A stretch of DNA of 64,000 nt, taken from assembly GCF_040222955.1 (NCBI RefSeq), contig NZ_JAVKCA010000002.1, positions 62,001 to 126,000 on the forward strand. Reading direction: 5' to 3'. Positions 54,001 to 61,074 of this stretch are shown here, piece by piece (position 1 is the stretch's first letter; every line of letters starts with the position of its first letter). Source of the DNA: Marinoscillum sp040222955 (GTDB lineage Bacteria; Bacteroidota; Bacteroidia; Cytophagales; Cyclobacteriaceae). A model generated the notes under the pieces. That model was given only the letters and a program-made list of their open reading frames with translations, did not search any database and was not told the origin of the DNA. A program made the translations under genes and the position numbers.

Positions 54001-54274
54001 CTCCGTTCAGGTGATCGATCCGGATTGGGACATGACAGTATACCCTAACCCTGCTTCAGAATTTATTCACCTGGTCTCCAGTACGGGTTACTCCAATGAA
54101 ATCTCACTGGTGCTCTACGACCAACAGGGTCGAGTGCAGATGGAAAGGACTCTTTCGGAAGTCAGTGCTAACCAGGTTTTTAACATGGACATTCAAGCCC
54201 TCACGTCAGGGCTCTACATCCTGAAAATATATGGCCCCACCTTCTCCAAAACCCTGAAGGTGTACATTCAATAG
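48038..54274 (+). CDS. Giant repetitive secreted protein with type IX secretion C-terminal sorting domain
   Basis: 2,078 residues. Signal peptide: LVPSFILVILCLSPLKGLTQ. Most of the chain (about 80-1880) is a long run of degenerate beta-solenoid-like repeats rich in Gly, Ser, Thr and Asn, with recurring phrases such as GNWTNSGS, GSGTNNFGN and VNNDLTL. A module near residues 28-75 (TDTKWRTSSNWTSGVPDEST) recurs near 924-970 (VDTSWSTADNWTPSGIPGIQ). Residues about 1890-1995 hold an Ig-like segment (VELISFKGQQLGSNAHLEWE), and the last 80 residues are the type A T9SS signal (VYPNPASEFIHL ... LTSGLYILKIYG). It is secreted and surface-attached; an adhesin or filament role is inferred. Confidence 0.88.
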   Translation: MKFSFHYLVPSFILVILCLSPLKGLTQSTSWTGLTDTKWRTSSNWTSGVPDESTDAIIGDSNFTGSFQPTVARGKGTGACKSLTVGNGTKTCTLTIKDGFDISGDLTIGTNGTIEDDGGRLSIVGNWTNSGSYTATGSNRRIYFAGTTQTIGGSTVTNFEKLYINAGSSVTLAQNIINSSFIDLSGTLDPTLNYTVSGTGSISIRAGATLKVMASTFGTNYANSGGTNPTKSTSVIDYASSSVNQTIDNSISYRILQISGGLTKTLPGNTVIENDLLINGGTLDISSFSADRNSAGGSLVIAGGASLRIGGTNTFPANYSSHTLATTSTVEYYGANQTVASESYGNLTLSSSSGSVTKTLPATSLAIAGNFTGSVSSGTLSFTALNTISIAGNVSLSTSCTFDGSTYTHSLNGNWVNNGTFNGCNGTLNFNGAAATISGSGTNNFGNVVINGSGTVLHQNSSLSLCGNFSTANGGSFVHTAGGTGNITTTGTSKTISGANITLNNLIISTGSISTSSTLTIAGDLTVNGPLSASAGNITFSGSGKTISGSSTIQLAGVEITGSLSTARDLLISSNLSVPGTFTATAGQVTFNGTSTFSGTANIYDLLITTTGSLQMGSNAVLGIAGTTTLNAGGTFDATTNVPNTIHYNGSIAQSTVFPTFHNLTLSGGNTKTPSSALTINGDFTLGGSTTFEAGAYSHTIGGDWTNSGTFTANTSTITLNGSNDSQLTGATTFNDLSVNKTNNSEITLNNSISAVNLTMTSGDIITGANSVTLTGNRTGAGLITGTITRNLTYTTAVDYAFEGPHSFINFSSITGSITSITMTSTIGSNSTFASAASINRTYDISVTGSTTYDATLSLHYEQAELNGNVEGAMTFWNDGGTATWVDATNLNTTFDNTDNWVAKSGLTDLLNKWTISEGLVIYSWDGSVDTSWSTADNWTPSGIPGIQDVVHIGDLAFTNQPTISTSENIKKIYFNSTTPGTLTMAPGATLIVQGNVDGIWGADANHIINVGAQTLTTLSDVVLSNGVVNRKIDLNIGTGTINISGSLTQSEANITFTDAGNINIDGDFHYVSGTFTPATSTVTFTGSGFQEVGGVTYHDLIIDKSSGTATISAAVTVNNDLTLADVSHVDVENTLTVAGHVNIGIGTILNVPSSSTINLGGNWVLSGTFVPGSGTVNFNGTGAQSVVGTTFNDLSVNKASGTLTLLDDLTINGDVSIQSGTVEVSTYDVSRSTEGGMVSLGAGATARFGGNSLQINNFSNLITDPTSTIEFYTTSSRLLPPVTYGNLTITGGGANAKIMAGPTTVAGTLTVSSGSTLTAPSTTLTLGGNFVMNGTFNASGGTLILDGPNNTIDGDITYEDIVVNGGYDLTSGSAIINGNLEVSATGDFDAGTIPIVSYGDFTNSGTVVSDGTVTFAGTQTQNIRLLNAITSASTGVVNFNGTVSPTLNSTSSPQFATVNINNTATIVASQPWTVFVHLNVASGATWDAGPLDHTFYGYFTNNGTVTSDGKLTFSPASAVNINLGTNFTTTKEVEFGGAGLITLTDSNPVFESVTVSNSNAAGLSPLTNWTINQDLLIKSGAQLNGGTLSHAVSGSWTNNGTFNGETSTVTFDSSGGTDAINGSGANNFNNLIFATGTTMDVLADVNITADFTNNGTLVSLIDQLVKFEGSGASILGGTATTIFDGLEIDKSTNEVQMTVNAEITGDLILTNGPLDLNGNTLSITNTESTAVSRTNGYVLSENTSFNSVIAWTISNNVAAYSFPFGNAAGDYIPFVFDLNSGDAGVVSLATYPTSPDNLPLPPGVDHVNTDGGTDNSANTVDRFYLINLAGETSPNADITFNASAGEVGTISDLLAQRWNGNWEAPKAGQTAGATSVTVPGVTEFSPWAISGNSVPLPVELISFKGQQLGSNAHLEWETATERDNDYFEVNKSSDGITFYPIARVQGAGHASTLQHYSHVDQSPTPGVSYYQLRQVDYDGAFSLSKVISVQVIDPDWDMTVYPNPASEFIHLVSSTGYSNEISLVLYDQQGRVQMERTLSEVSANQVFNMDIQALTSGLYILKIYGPTFSKTLKVYIQ

Positions 54275-54668
54275 CCCAGTTTTCATTAAAAATTTTGAAC
54301 CCTTTTAGAAATAAAATGTAACAAAAGTGGTACTGAAACCTATTCAATTTTGCACTATGGAAACAAATCGAATCGGTTAACTAAAAAAAGACATTACTCA
54401 AGCCCGTTTGAATAAAAACCCTAAACACTTTGGTCGAAAAACATCCTCCAGAGTGGCCGTTGAATGTTATATTGCTGTCTTGGGAAGAAGTGATTCTTTG
54501 AAACCCAACCAGGAAAGATCGTAATTTCCCTGAAATTAAATCTAAACCAAAACGACTATCAAATTATACCATTCTAAGTATTATGTCCTCCTGGGGCTCC
54601 TCATCATTATTCTTCTGGGGAGTCAGGTCTACCTTCAGCAAATCATTCAGGAAAGCAAGTCAGCCCGA
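54275..54668. other. Intergenic stretch; its last 126 bp encode the missing N-terminal helix of the next gene
   Basis: 54275-54540 shows no gene. From the TAA near 54541 the frame of the downstream kinase is open and reads TIKLYHSKYYVLLGLLIIIL followed by LGSQVYLQQII, a good membrane helix. No ATG, GTG or TTG occurs in that part. Confidence 0.55.
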
Positions 54669-56231
54669 ATGATCAACATCTCGGGAAGACAAAGAATGCT
54701 CAGTCAAAAAATCACCCGATTGAGTCTGGCCATTAGCATCACCAATGATAGCCTTCGCTCTGGAATCTACGCGGTGGAGCTAGAAGATGCATGGAAAACC
54801 TGGAAACAGTCACATGACGAGCTGGAAGTCCGTTATCGAAACCCTGATTACCCTGACCTGAAAGCCCTTTTCGATAATGTAGAAGAGCCGTTTACTGAAA
54901 TTGATCTGGCGGTTGGTCAGCTTCTGATGCATCAGGATTCCTCAGCCATCGCTCGGAATCTCGGAATCATAAGTGAAAATGAACCCAGCTTCCTGGATTA
55001 TATGGACCAGATTACTTTCAAACTTCATGAGCTGGCCAATGCCAAAGTTGAAAAAATTTCAAGGATCCAACTCATTTTATTGATTATTACCCTGGTATTC
55101 ATCGCGTTGGAAATTTTTCTGGTCTTGCGCCCTAAACTCGTGGAGGCTGACACCAACAAATCCATGCATGACAATATGCTCAAAATGATCAATCAGATTA
55201 GTGATTATGCGATCATTTTTCTTGACAAAAAGGGTAATATCCAAAACTGGAACATTGGGGCACAGCGCATACACGGATATACAGCTTCCGAAATGATCGG
55301 ACAACATGTTGAGGTCTTTTACAATAGCGAAGATCAAGCCTCCCAACAAGCTAAAAACCTGCTTCAAGAGGCCATAGAAAAGGGTACCGCCTCTAACGAG
55401 GAGTGGAGTGTTCGCAAGGATCATTCTGGATTTTGGTCTAAAACGACCATTACGGCTATTCACGATTTTGAGGATAAGCTTATTGGTTTTGGCAGGGTGA
55501 CTCAAGATCTCACAGAAGCCAAAAGAACGGAACATGCAAAAGTTCTGGAGGCTAAAAACAAAGAACTGGAGGAATTCACATCCATTGTCTCCCATGACCT
55601 CAAAGTTCCGGTCCGTACCATATCCAATTACATTTCCATCATCAAGGAAGATCACGGGTCCGAACTAAACGGCGCATTGCTCCGGTACATTAACTCGATT
55701 GAAAAGGCCTCTGTGAGAATGGAGGCACTGATATACGGCCTGCTAGATTACTCGCTTTTGGGTAAAAGCCCAACATTGGAACCCACTAATCTTAACCAGA
55801 CCCTCATAGAGGTACAAGAGGACCTCAATTCTCTAATCCAGTCTCATAATGCAAAAATATCTGTGGATGAGTTGCCAAATCTCCATATATATCCCCTGGA
55901 GATGCGCCAGCTGTTCCAAAATCTAATTACCAATGCGATAAAATTCCGAAAAGATGATATTGCGCCAGTTATTAGTGTAAAAGCTCAACTAAAGGAAGGT
56001 TTCTGGCAATTCCTGGTAAAGGACAATGGGATTGGTATTGAAGAAAAGCAATTTGAAAACATATTCAGAATATTTCAACGCGGAACGAGCGATTCAAAAT
56101 TCGAAGGACAGGGCATAGGTCTGGCCAATTGTAAGAAAATTGCAGAGATGCACGGAGGAAAGCTTTGGGTAGAATCAGAGTCTGGAATCGGCAGTACCTT
56201 TTATTTCACCATATCTTCCAATCTATCCTAA
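54669..56231 (+). CDS. Hybrid-free sensor histidine kinase: PilJ-type sensor, PAS domain, HisKA, HATPase
   Basis: 520 residues from the first ATG. MINISGRQRMLSQKITRLSL is the type IV pilus methyl-accepting-like (PilJ) sensor start, normally preceded by a membrane helix; that helix is encoded upstream without a canonical start. A second helix lies at about 135-155 (LILLIITLVFIALEIFLVL). The PAS domain (170-290) has DYAIIFLDKKGNIQNWN. HisKA has EEFTSIVSHDLKVPVRTI with the phospho-His. The HATPase has NLITNAIKFRKDD, DNGIGIEEKQFENIFRIFQR and GQGIGLANCKKIAE. No response regulator is adjacent, so its partner is elsewhere. Confidence 0.85.
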   Translation: MINISGRQRMLSQKITRLSLAISITNDSLRSGIYAVELEDAWKTWKQSHDELEVRYRNPDYPDLKALFDNVEEPFTEIDLAVGQLLMHQDSSAIARNLGIISENEPSFLDYMDQITFKLHELANAKVEKISRIQLILLIITLVFIALEIFLVLRPKLVEADTNKSMHDNMLKMINQISDYAIIFLDKKGNIQNWNIGAQRIHGYTASEMIGQHVEVFYNSEDQASQQAKNLLQEAIEKGTASNEEWSVRKDHSGFWSKTTITAIHDFEDKLIGFGRVTQDLTEAKRTEHAKVLEAKNKELEEFTSIVSHDLKVPVRTISNYISIIKEDHGSELNGALLRYINSIEKASVRMEALIYGLLDYSLLGKSPTLEPTNLNQTLIEVQEDLNSLIQSHNAKISVDELPNLHIYPLEMRQLFQNLITNAIKFRKDDIAPVISVKAQLKEGFWQFLVKDNGIGIEEKQFENIFRIFQRGTSDSKFEGQGIGLANCKKIAEMHGGKLWVESESGIGSTFYFTISSNLS

Positions 56232-56267
56232 AACAATAAGGGCCGGGCTGTGCCCGGCTCCAGAGTT

Positions 56268-57089
56268 TCATTTATCCTTATCCTTTTCTTTCACTTTGGT
56301 TTTGGCCTTACTTTTCTCCTTCACTTTCGGCTTTTCCTTTGCCTTTATCTTCGCCACAGCCTCAGCTTTTTCATCTGCCCGCTGTTTTGCCTTGGCCTGA
56401 ACCTGCCGTGCTTCAGCTTGCTTCTGCTCCTGCATAGCTACCCTCTGGGCTTCCGCAGCCACACGTTGCTCTGCCACTGCGGCACTTTGTGCCGCCTGCG
56501 CTTTTTCCCGGGCGCTCTCAGCAACACGCCGTTCCTCCTCAGCCTGCTCTTGTGCCTGCATCGCAAATTTGTAGTCAGAAATATAGTTTACCGGATCTAC
56601 AGCTTTCCCATCTTTATATACCTCATAATGCAGATGAGGGGCCGTGGACCTACCAGAGCTACCCACCTTGCCAATGAGCTGTCCCCTGCTCACCATTTCC
56701 CCCTCACTCACCTCAATAGAAGAAAGCTGGGCATATTTCGTCCTATAGTCCTCGTCGTGCTCAATGACAATATGTTGGCCATAGCCGCCGGGTAGATTAC
56801 TCACCAGAGTTACCTTTCCATCGGCAGTAGCAATGACTGGCGTTCCTTCCGCTGCGGAGATATCCATTCCCTGGTGAAACTTTTTGGCCTTATCGAATGG
56901 ATCCGTCCGATAACCAAAGTTAGAGGTAACTTTCACCTTCTCATTCTTCACCCTCAATGGAAATATTGAGGGCTTTTCGATCAAAGAGACTCCTACCATC
57001 CCAACCTCTTCTTCCAGTGTCGGGCCGGGTTCATCCTGCACGAAGATCATTTCCGGTGTTTTCATTTCAAATGAAAACAGCATAATCAT
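56268..57089 (-). CDS. M23 peptidase-like domain with basic coiled tail (C-terminal half of an M56/M23 protein, frameshifted)
   Basis: 273 residues. The M23 (LytM-like) domain spans about 50-170: FHQGMDISAAEGTPVIATAD has zinc ligands H72 and D76, and STAPHLHYEVYKDG supplies H152 and H154. The usual YxHL catalytic His is Gln here (TKYAQLSSI). The last 100 residues are an Ala/Glu/Lys-rich coiled tail. It begins inside the 3' end of the M56 gene, and loss of one T in GTAATTTGG (about 57098) would fuse both in frame across a good membrane helix. M23/M56 fusions are known in Bacteroidota, so this is probably one gene with a frameshift or sequence error. Confidence 0.75.
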   Translation of the reverse strand: MIMLFSFEMKTPEMIFVQDEPGPTLEEEVGMVGVSLIEKPSIFPLRVKNEKVKVTSNFGYRTDPFDKAKKFHQGMDISAAEGTPVIATADGKVTLVSNLPGGYGQHIVIEHDEDYRTKYAQLSSIEVSEGEMVSRGQLIGKVGSSGRSTAPHLHYEVYKDGKAVDPVNYISDYKFAMQAQEQAEEERRVAESAREKAQAAQSAAVAEQRVAAEAQRVAMQEQKQAEARQVQAKAKQRADEKAEAVAKIKAKEKPKVKEKSKAKTKVKEKDKDK

Positions 57090-57936
57090 TCCTCCAAATT
57101 ACCGGCCCAAGCAGTGCCAGACTAATCAGAGAAATCTTGTTTGATTTATTTCGATTCATCATTTGTATTCTTTTTTTAATGGTTGAAAAATTGAAGAAAC
57201 TCACCGGACCTGAGAAGCCGCCACCAGCCAGACTCACCAGCGACATCTGGTAGGGAATTTTCACTCCACTACCTGCCGTCACGGCAGCATCCACCTGATA
57301 CTCGTGCACCTCTATCAGAGACTTTCTCAATAAATAAATGAAAGGGTTGAACCAAAAAAGAACAACAATGAAATCCACGAGCATGCGGTCATAAGAATGA
57401 CCAAAATTCACATGCTGCAATTCATGCGCCATCACCAGATCAAGCTCCTGGGTATGCTCCACCTTTTCGGGGATAAACACCGACTTGAAAAAGGAAAATG
57501 GCTGAGCATAAGGCGTTCTGAACACCTCAATTGCCCCGATTTTAGTGATTAATTGATATCCATATTTGAATTTTCTGATCTTATAAAAGTTTGAGAAATA
57601 GCGCTGAAAAAGCAGAAATACGCCGATGGCATAGAGTGAAGCAAACAGCCACATCCAACTGACCTGAAAGCCGGGAACGATCACCCCTTCGGTCATGGTT
57701 TCTGAAGACTGACTGATTCGGGTACCGATCATGGTGACCAACTCCTGATTGGCCTGCACTACAGGGGCACTCTCTACCTGCACAAATGGCAGCACGAAAC
57801 CGACCACCAGAGTTCCCAATAAGAATACTCTATTGAACTGATAAAAGGTTAACCGCCGAAGAAACAGCAGATAGAATAACACCAGCACTCCCTGAAAAGC
57901 GCTTACTTTCAATATGTAAATCAGCCAATCAGTCAT
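57067..57936 (-). CDS. M56 family (BlaR1-type) membrane metallopeptidase
   Basis: 289 residues. Membrane helices: VSAFQGVLVLFYLLFL, FLLGTLVVGFVLPFV, SWMWLFASLYAIGVFLLF, and one after the active site (MLVDFIVVLFWFNPFIYLL). The zinc motif is H171-E-L-Q-H175 in VMAHELQHVNFGH. BlaR1-like proteins sense an envelope signal and cleave the cognate BlaI repressor; the BlaI-like gene overlaps it by 8 bp. The last residues (PVIWRNDYAVFI) are out of step with the helix expected there; see the M23 entry. Confidence 0.85.
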   Translation of the reverse strand: MTDWLIYILKVSAFQGVLVLFYLLFLRRLTFYQFNRVFLLGTLVVGFVLPFVQVESAPVVQANQELVTMIGTRISQSSETMTEGVIVPGFQVSWMWLFASLYAIGVFLLFQRYFSNFYKIRKFKYGYQLITKIGAIEVFRTPYAQPFSFFKSVFIPEKVEHTQELDLVMAHELQHVNFGHSYDRMLVDFIVVLFWFNPFIYLLRKSLIEVHEYQVDAAVTAGSGVKIPYQMSLVSLAGGGFSGPVSFFNFSTIKKRIQMMNRNKSNKISLISLALLGPVIWRNDYAVFI

Positions 57937-58309
57937 TATCTTCCTGTTTTTTAATCTCAGCAGCTATCATATCCTGTAGCTCCTTCAACTCCTCAATGCT
58001 CAACTCACTCTCCTGTGTAAAGAACGAAGCAAACTGCTTCGGACTGTCATTGAAAAAGGTGTGCATCATCCCCTGCATCGATTCTTTGGCATAATCCGCC
58101 TTTGAGACCATGGGATAATACTCCTTGGACTTGCCGTGGGTTTCAAACCCGATAAACTCCTTTTTCACCAATACATTCACCACCGTGGACACCGTGGTGT
58201 AAGCAGGAGCAGGGTGGCTATACTGAGCCACAATATCCTTCAGATACCCCCTACCCAGCTTCCACAGGTATTTCATTACTTGCTCTTCTGCTTTGGTCAA
58301 CGCTTTCAT
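57929..58309 (-). CDS. BlaI/MecI/CopY family repressor
   Basis: 126 residues. The winged helix (1-70) reads MKALTKAEEQVMKYLWKLGR, YTTVSTVVNVLVKKEFIGFE and HGKSKEYYPMV. The C-terminal half (about 80-125) is the dimerisation and cleavage region. It is the first gene of a BlaI-M56-M23 operon and is expected to repress that operon through the two palindromes at 58324-58357. No beta-lactamase gene is linked, so the stimulus is probably cell-wall or peptide stress rather than antibiotic alone. Confidence 0.92.
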   Translation of the reverse strand: MKALTKAEEQVMKYLWKLGRGYLKDIVAQYSHPAPAYTTVSTVVNVLVKKEFIGFETHGKSKEYYPMVSKADYAKESMQGMMHTFFNDSPKQFASFFTQESELSIEELKELQDMIAAEIKKQEDND

Positions 58310-58313
58310 GAAA

Positions 58314-58357
58314 CAAACATATAACTATATTTATAGTAATACAACTATTTATATAGT
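58314..58357 (-). promoter_or_regulatory. Promoter and twin BlaI-type operators
   Basis: On the minus strand TATGTTTG (58314-58321) fits the Bacteroidota -7 box, with TTG at 58342-58344 20 nt upstream. ACTATATTTATAGT (58324-58337) and ACTATTTATATAGT (58344-58357) are palindromes 20 bp apart, two helical turns. One fills the spacer and the other overlaps the -33 box. The -7 box lies only 4 bp from the ATG, so the transcript would be nearly leaderless. Confidence 0.65.
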
Positions 58358-58473
58358 AATCAGAGTAAATTAATACCTACCACTTATCAAAAAGCAGTAC
58401 CAACTCATCCCTTTAAAGCCGCCAAAACAGCCAATAATCATTACTTTACAGCTGATTAAACCAAAAAAACCTT

Positions 58474-60300
58474 ATGAAAAAGACTTTGCGATATACACCC
58501 ACACTGCTACTTGCTGTAGTAATGCTGGCGTGTACCCCACCTACTGAAAAAACCTTCACCCCCGAAGAGATGGCCGCCGAATCAGAAAAAGCCCTTGCTT
58601 TCTTTGACAAAGCGTTTGATGAAATGGTAGACCGCTACCCTGTGTATCAATCTTACCTGGGCATCAAAAAGGACTATGGAAAATGGGATGACATCTCTGA
58701 CGAGATGGACCAAAAGGAATTGGAGTTCACAAAAGCTAATCTCCAATACCTCGTTGATAGCATCAACTACGATGCCCTGGACTACCAATCCAAACTCAGT
58801 TATGACCTTTTCAAAACGGACGCTGAAAACTCAATTGCCGATTTCAAATACCGCCAGTATAGCTATCCCGTGCATCAGATGCGTGGCACACACACCATGG
58901 TAGCCTCTATGCTTATCAACATACACAGTATAGCAGACTCCAGTGATGCTGCAGCCTACGTGTCCCGACTCAATGGCGTAGATCAGCTTTTTGATCAGCT
59001 CATTGTTAACCTGCAATCACGTGAAGCACTTGGTATCGTACCTCCGAAATTTGTCTACCCCAGGGTGTTAGAGGCTTGCGCCAATATCATCAGCGGTACG
59101 CCCATCGACAAAAGCGCCGAGCAGAATGCCATCTACGCAGACTTTTCCGGCAAGGTGGAGGCCCTGGAACTGGATGCAGCTACTAAAGCAGCTTTCCTTG
59201 CCGGTGCTGAGGATGCACTCATCAACACCGTGAAACCAGCCTACGAAAAACTCATTGACTTCCTCAAGGATCAGGAAACCCGTGCAACCTCTGATGATGG
59301 TGCCTGGAAGTTTCCAAATGGTGAAGCATTTTATAACAATGCCCTCCAACGAACCACCACCACCAACCTAACCTCCGAAGAGATTCATGAAATAGGTCTG
59401 AAAGAAGTGGCACGTATCCACGGCGAGATGCGTGAGATCATGAATCAGGTGAACTTTGAAGGCGAGCTACAGGACTTCTTCGAGTTTCTGAAAACAGACG
59501 ATCAGTTTTACTACCCGGATACAGACGAAGGCAAAGTGGCCTACATCGACAGTGCTACCACCATCATTGACAACATGCGTCAGCAACTGGACAACCTCTT
59601 TCTTACCAAACCCAAGGCCGACATTACGGTGAAACGTGTGGAAGCTTTCCGTGAAGAATCAGCCGGTAAGGCCTTCTACCAGGCGCCAGCACCGGACGGC
59701 TCCCGCCCGGGCACCTATTATGCGAACCTTTCCAGTACTAAAAATATGCCCAAGTATGAGATGGAAGCCCTGGCTTACCACGAAGGCATCCCAGGCCATC
59801 ACATGGACCGGAGCATTTCTCAGGAGTTGACAGGTATCCCTAAGTTTAGAAAATACGGTGGTTACACGGCCTATGTAGAGGGCTGGGGACTGTACTGTGA
59901 GTATATACCCAAAGAAATGGGCATGTATGCCAACCCTTACTCCGACTATGGCCGCTTGGCCATGGAACTTTGGAGAGCCTGTCGACTGGTGGTAGACACC
60001 GGCATCCACTCCAAAAAGTGGACCCGTGATGAAGGAATCGCCTACTACCAGACCAATACCTCCGGGAGCGAGCGCGAATGTGTGCGCATGGTGGAGCGCC
60101 ACATCGTGATGCCATCTCAGGCTACAGCCTATAAAATAGGGATGCTGAAAATCCTTGAGCTTAGGGAAAAAGCACAAACCGAAATGGGCGATGCCTTTGA
60201 CCTGCGTGAATTTCATGATGTGGTGCTAACGAGCGGTGCCGTGCCACTCAACGTACTGGAAGATCTTGTGAACCGTTACATTGCCAGCAAAGCGATATAA
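58474..60300 (+). CDS. DUF885 family lipoprotein (putative metallopeptidase)
   Basis: 608 residues. Lipobox MLAC at about 20. The DUF885 signature is EALAYHEGIPGHHMDRSISQ, an HExxxxH-like zinc site, with the further line YVEGWGLYCEYIPKEMGMYA and a late SERECVRMVERHIVMPSQAT. Members are predicted M32/M2-like helical metallopeptidases; activity has rarely been shown. Full family length, complete motifs. A strong intrinsic terminator follows. Confidence 0.87.
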   Translation: MKKTLRYTPTLLLAVVMLACTPPTEKTFTPEEMAAESEKALAFFDKAFDEMVDRYPVYQSYLGIKKDYGKWDDISDEMDQKELEFTKANLQYLVDSINYDALDYQSKLSYDLFKTDAENSIADFKYRQYSYPVHQMRGTHTMVASMLINIHSIADSSDAAAYVSRLNGVDQLFDQLIVNLQSREALGIVPPKFVYPRVLEACANIISGTPIDKSAEQNAIYADFSGKVEALELDAATKAAFLAGAEDALINTVKPAYEKLIDFLKDQETRATSDDGAWKFPNGEAFYNNALQRTTTTNLTSEEIHEIGLKEVARIHGEMREIMNQVNFEGELQDFFEFLKTDDQFYYPDTDEGKVAYIDSATTIIDNMRQQLDNLFLTKPKADITVKRVEAFREESAGKAFYQAPAPDGSRPGTYYANLSSTKNMPKYEMEALAYHEGIPGHHMDRSISQELTGIPKFRKYGGYTAYVEGWGLYCEYIPKEMGMYANPYSDYGRLAMELWRACRLVVDTGIHSKKWTRDEGIAYYQTNTSGSERECVRMVERHIVMPSQATAYKIGMLKILELREKAQTEMGDAFDLREFHDVVLTSGAVPLNVLEDLVNRYIASKAI

Positions 60301-60324
60301 ATCACCTTTAAGGAAACGATTTTA

Positions 60325-60365
60325 AACCCCGCGCCGATCTGTGATCGGCGCGGGGTTCTTTTTTT
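60325..60365 (+). terminator. Rho-independent terminator
   Basis: AACCCCGCGCCGATC (60325-60339), loop TGT, GATCGGCGCGGGGTT (60343-60357) is a perfect 15-bp stem, followed by CTTTTTTT. It lies 24 bp after the DUF885 gene stop. Confidence 0.92.
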
Positions 60366-60448
60366 AAGAGACCACTCTGACTATTCAAAATTATTGACTG
60401 GAAACCATTCATTTTGATAGGATGTTATTACACATAATAAGTGTGATC

Positions 60449-60667
60449 ATGAAAAACATAACACTCTCCATACCCGATGAGCTACTCCAAAAAAGCCGTG
60501 AGTACGCTAAGAAAAATGGCACTACCGTCAACAACATGGTTAGAATATTGCTCAAAAACACGATTGAAGCAAAAAGTGGATTCTCTGAAATTGAAAACTC
60601 TATCTCTACGCTTGGTATAAAGACGAGGGTTTATTCGTTCAATCGAGATGAGCTCTATGAAAGGTAA
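60449..60667 (+). CDS. Ribbon-helix-helix-type antitoxin of a VapBC-like pair
   Basis: 72 residues from ATG 60449; an upstream in-frame start is less likely. MKNITLSIPDELLQKSREYA, then KKNGTTVNNMVRILLKNTIE is a typical RHH DNA-binding start (beta strand then two helices, DUF6364-like). The C-terminal part (TLGIKTRVYSFNRDELYER) would bind the toxin. The toxin ATG at 60657 overlaps its last 11 bases. The antitoxin frame is intact although the toxin is not. Confidence 0.8.
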   Translation: MKNITLSIPDELLQKSREYAKKNGTTVNNMVRILLKNTIEAKSGFSEIENSISTLGIKTRVYSFNRDELYER

Positions 60668-61072
60668 AGTATTCATAGACACCAGCGTTCTCATCTATTT
60701 GTTCAGCTCCGATGAACCAGAAAAAAGAATTCACTGCAACAAATTACTGAGTTCACTAGAAAAAGAAAACGTATTGGCATGGAGCACTCAGCTCAGGAAT
60801 TTTACAATGCGCTGAACAGAAAGCTTGGTGTACCGCCGCAAAAAATTAAAAATTATTTCAGCTATTTCGGCAATTTTGAACTTGTAGTCAATAACATGAC
60901 TACAATAAATACTGCCATAGATATACAAACCAACAATCAACTAAGCTTTTGGGACTCCCTGATCATAAGTGCAGCTCATCAGGCCAACTGTACTATCCTG
61001 CTGTCTGAAGACCTCACTCACGGCCAAAAAATCAACACCCTGACGATTAAAAACCCCTTTGTGAATGATTGA
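60657..61072 (+). pseudogene. PIN-domain toxin, frameshifted
   Basis: From ATG 60657 the frame reads MKGKVFIDTSVLIYLFSSDE ... NVLAWSTQLRNFTMR and stops near 60815. The rest of the PIN domain continues in the +2 frame as AQEFYNALNRKLGVPPQK ... LSFWDSLIISAAHQ ... LLSEDLTHGQKI. All four acidic sites (FIDTS, QEFYN, WDSLI, SEDL) are present across the two frames. Between WSTQ and QEFYN only two bases remain where a multiple of three is needed, so one or four bases have been lost at about 60790-60797. The ribonuclease would be inactive. Confidence 0.8.
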
Positions 61073-61074
61073 CG

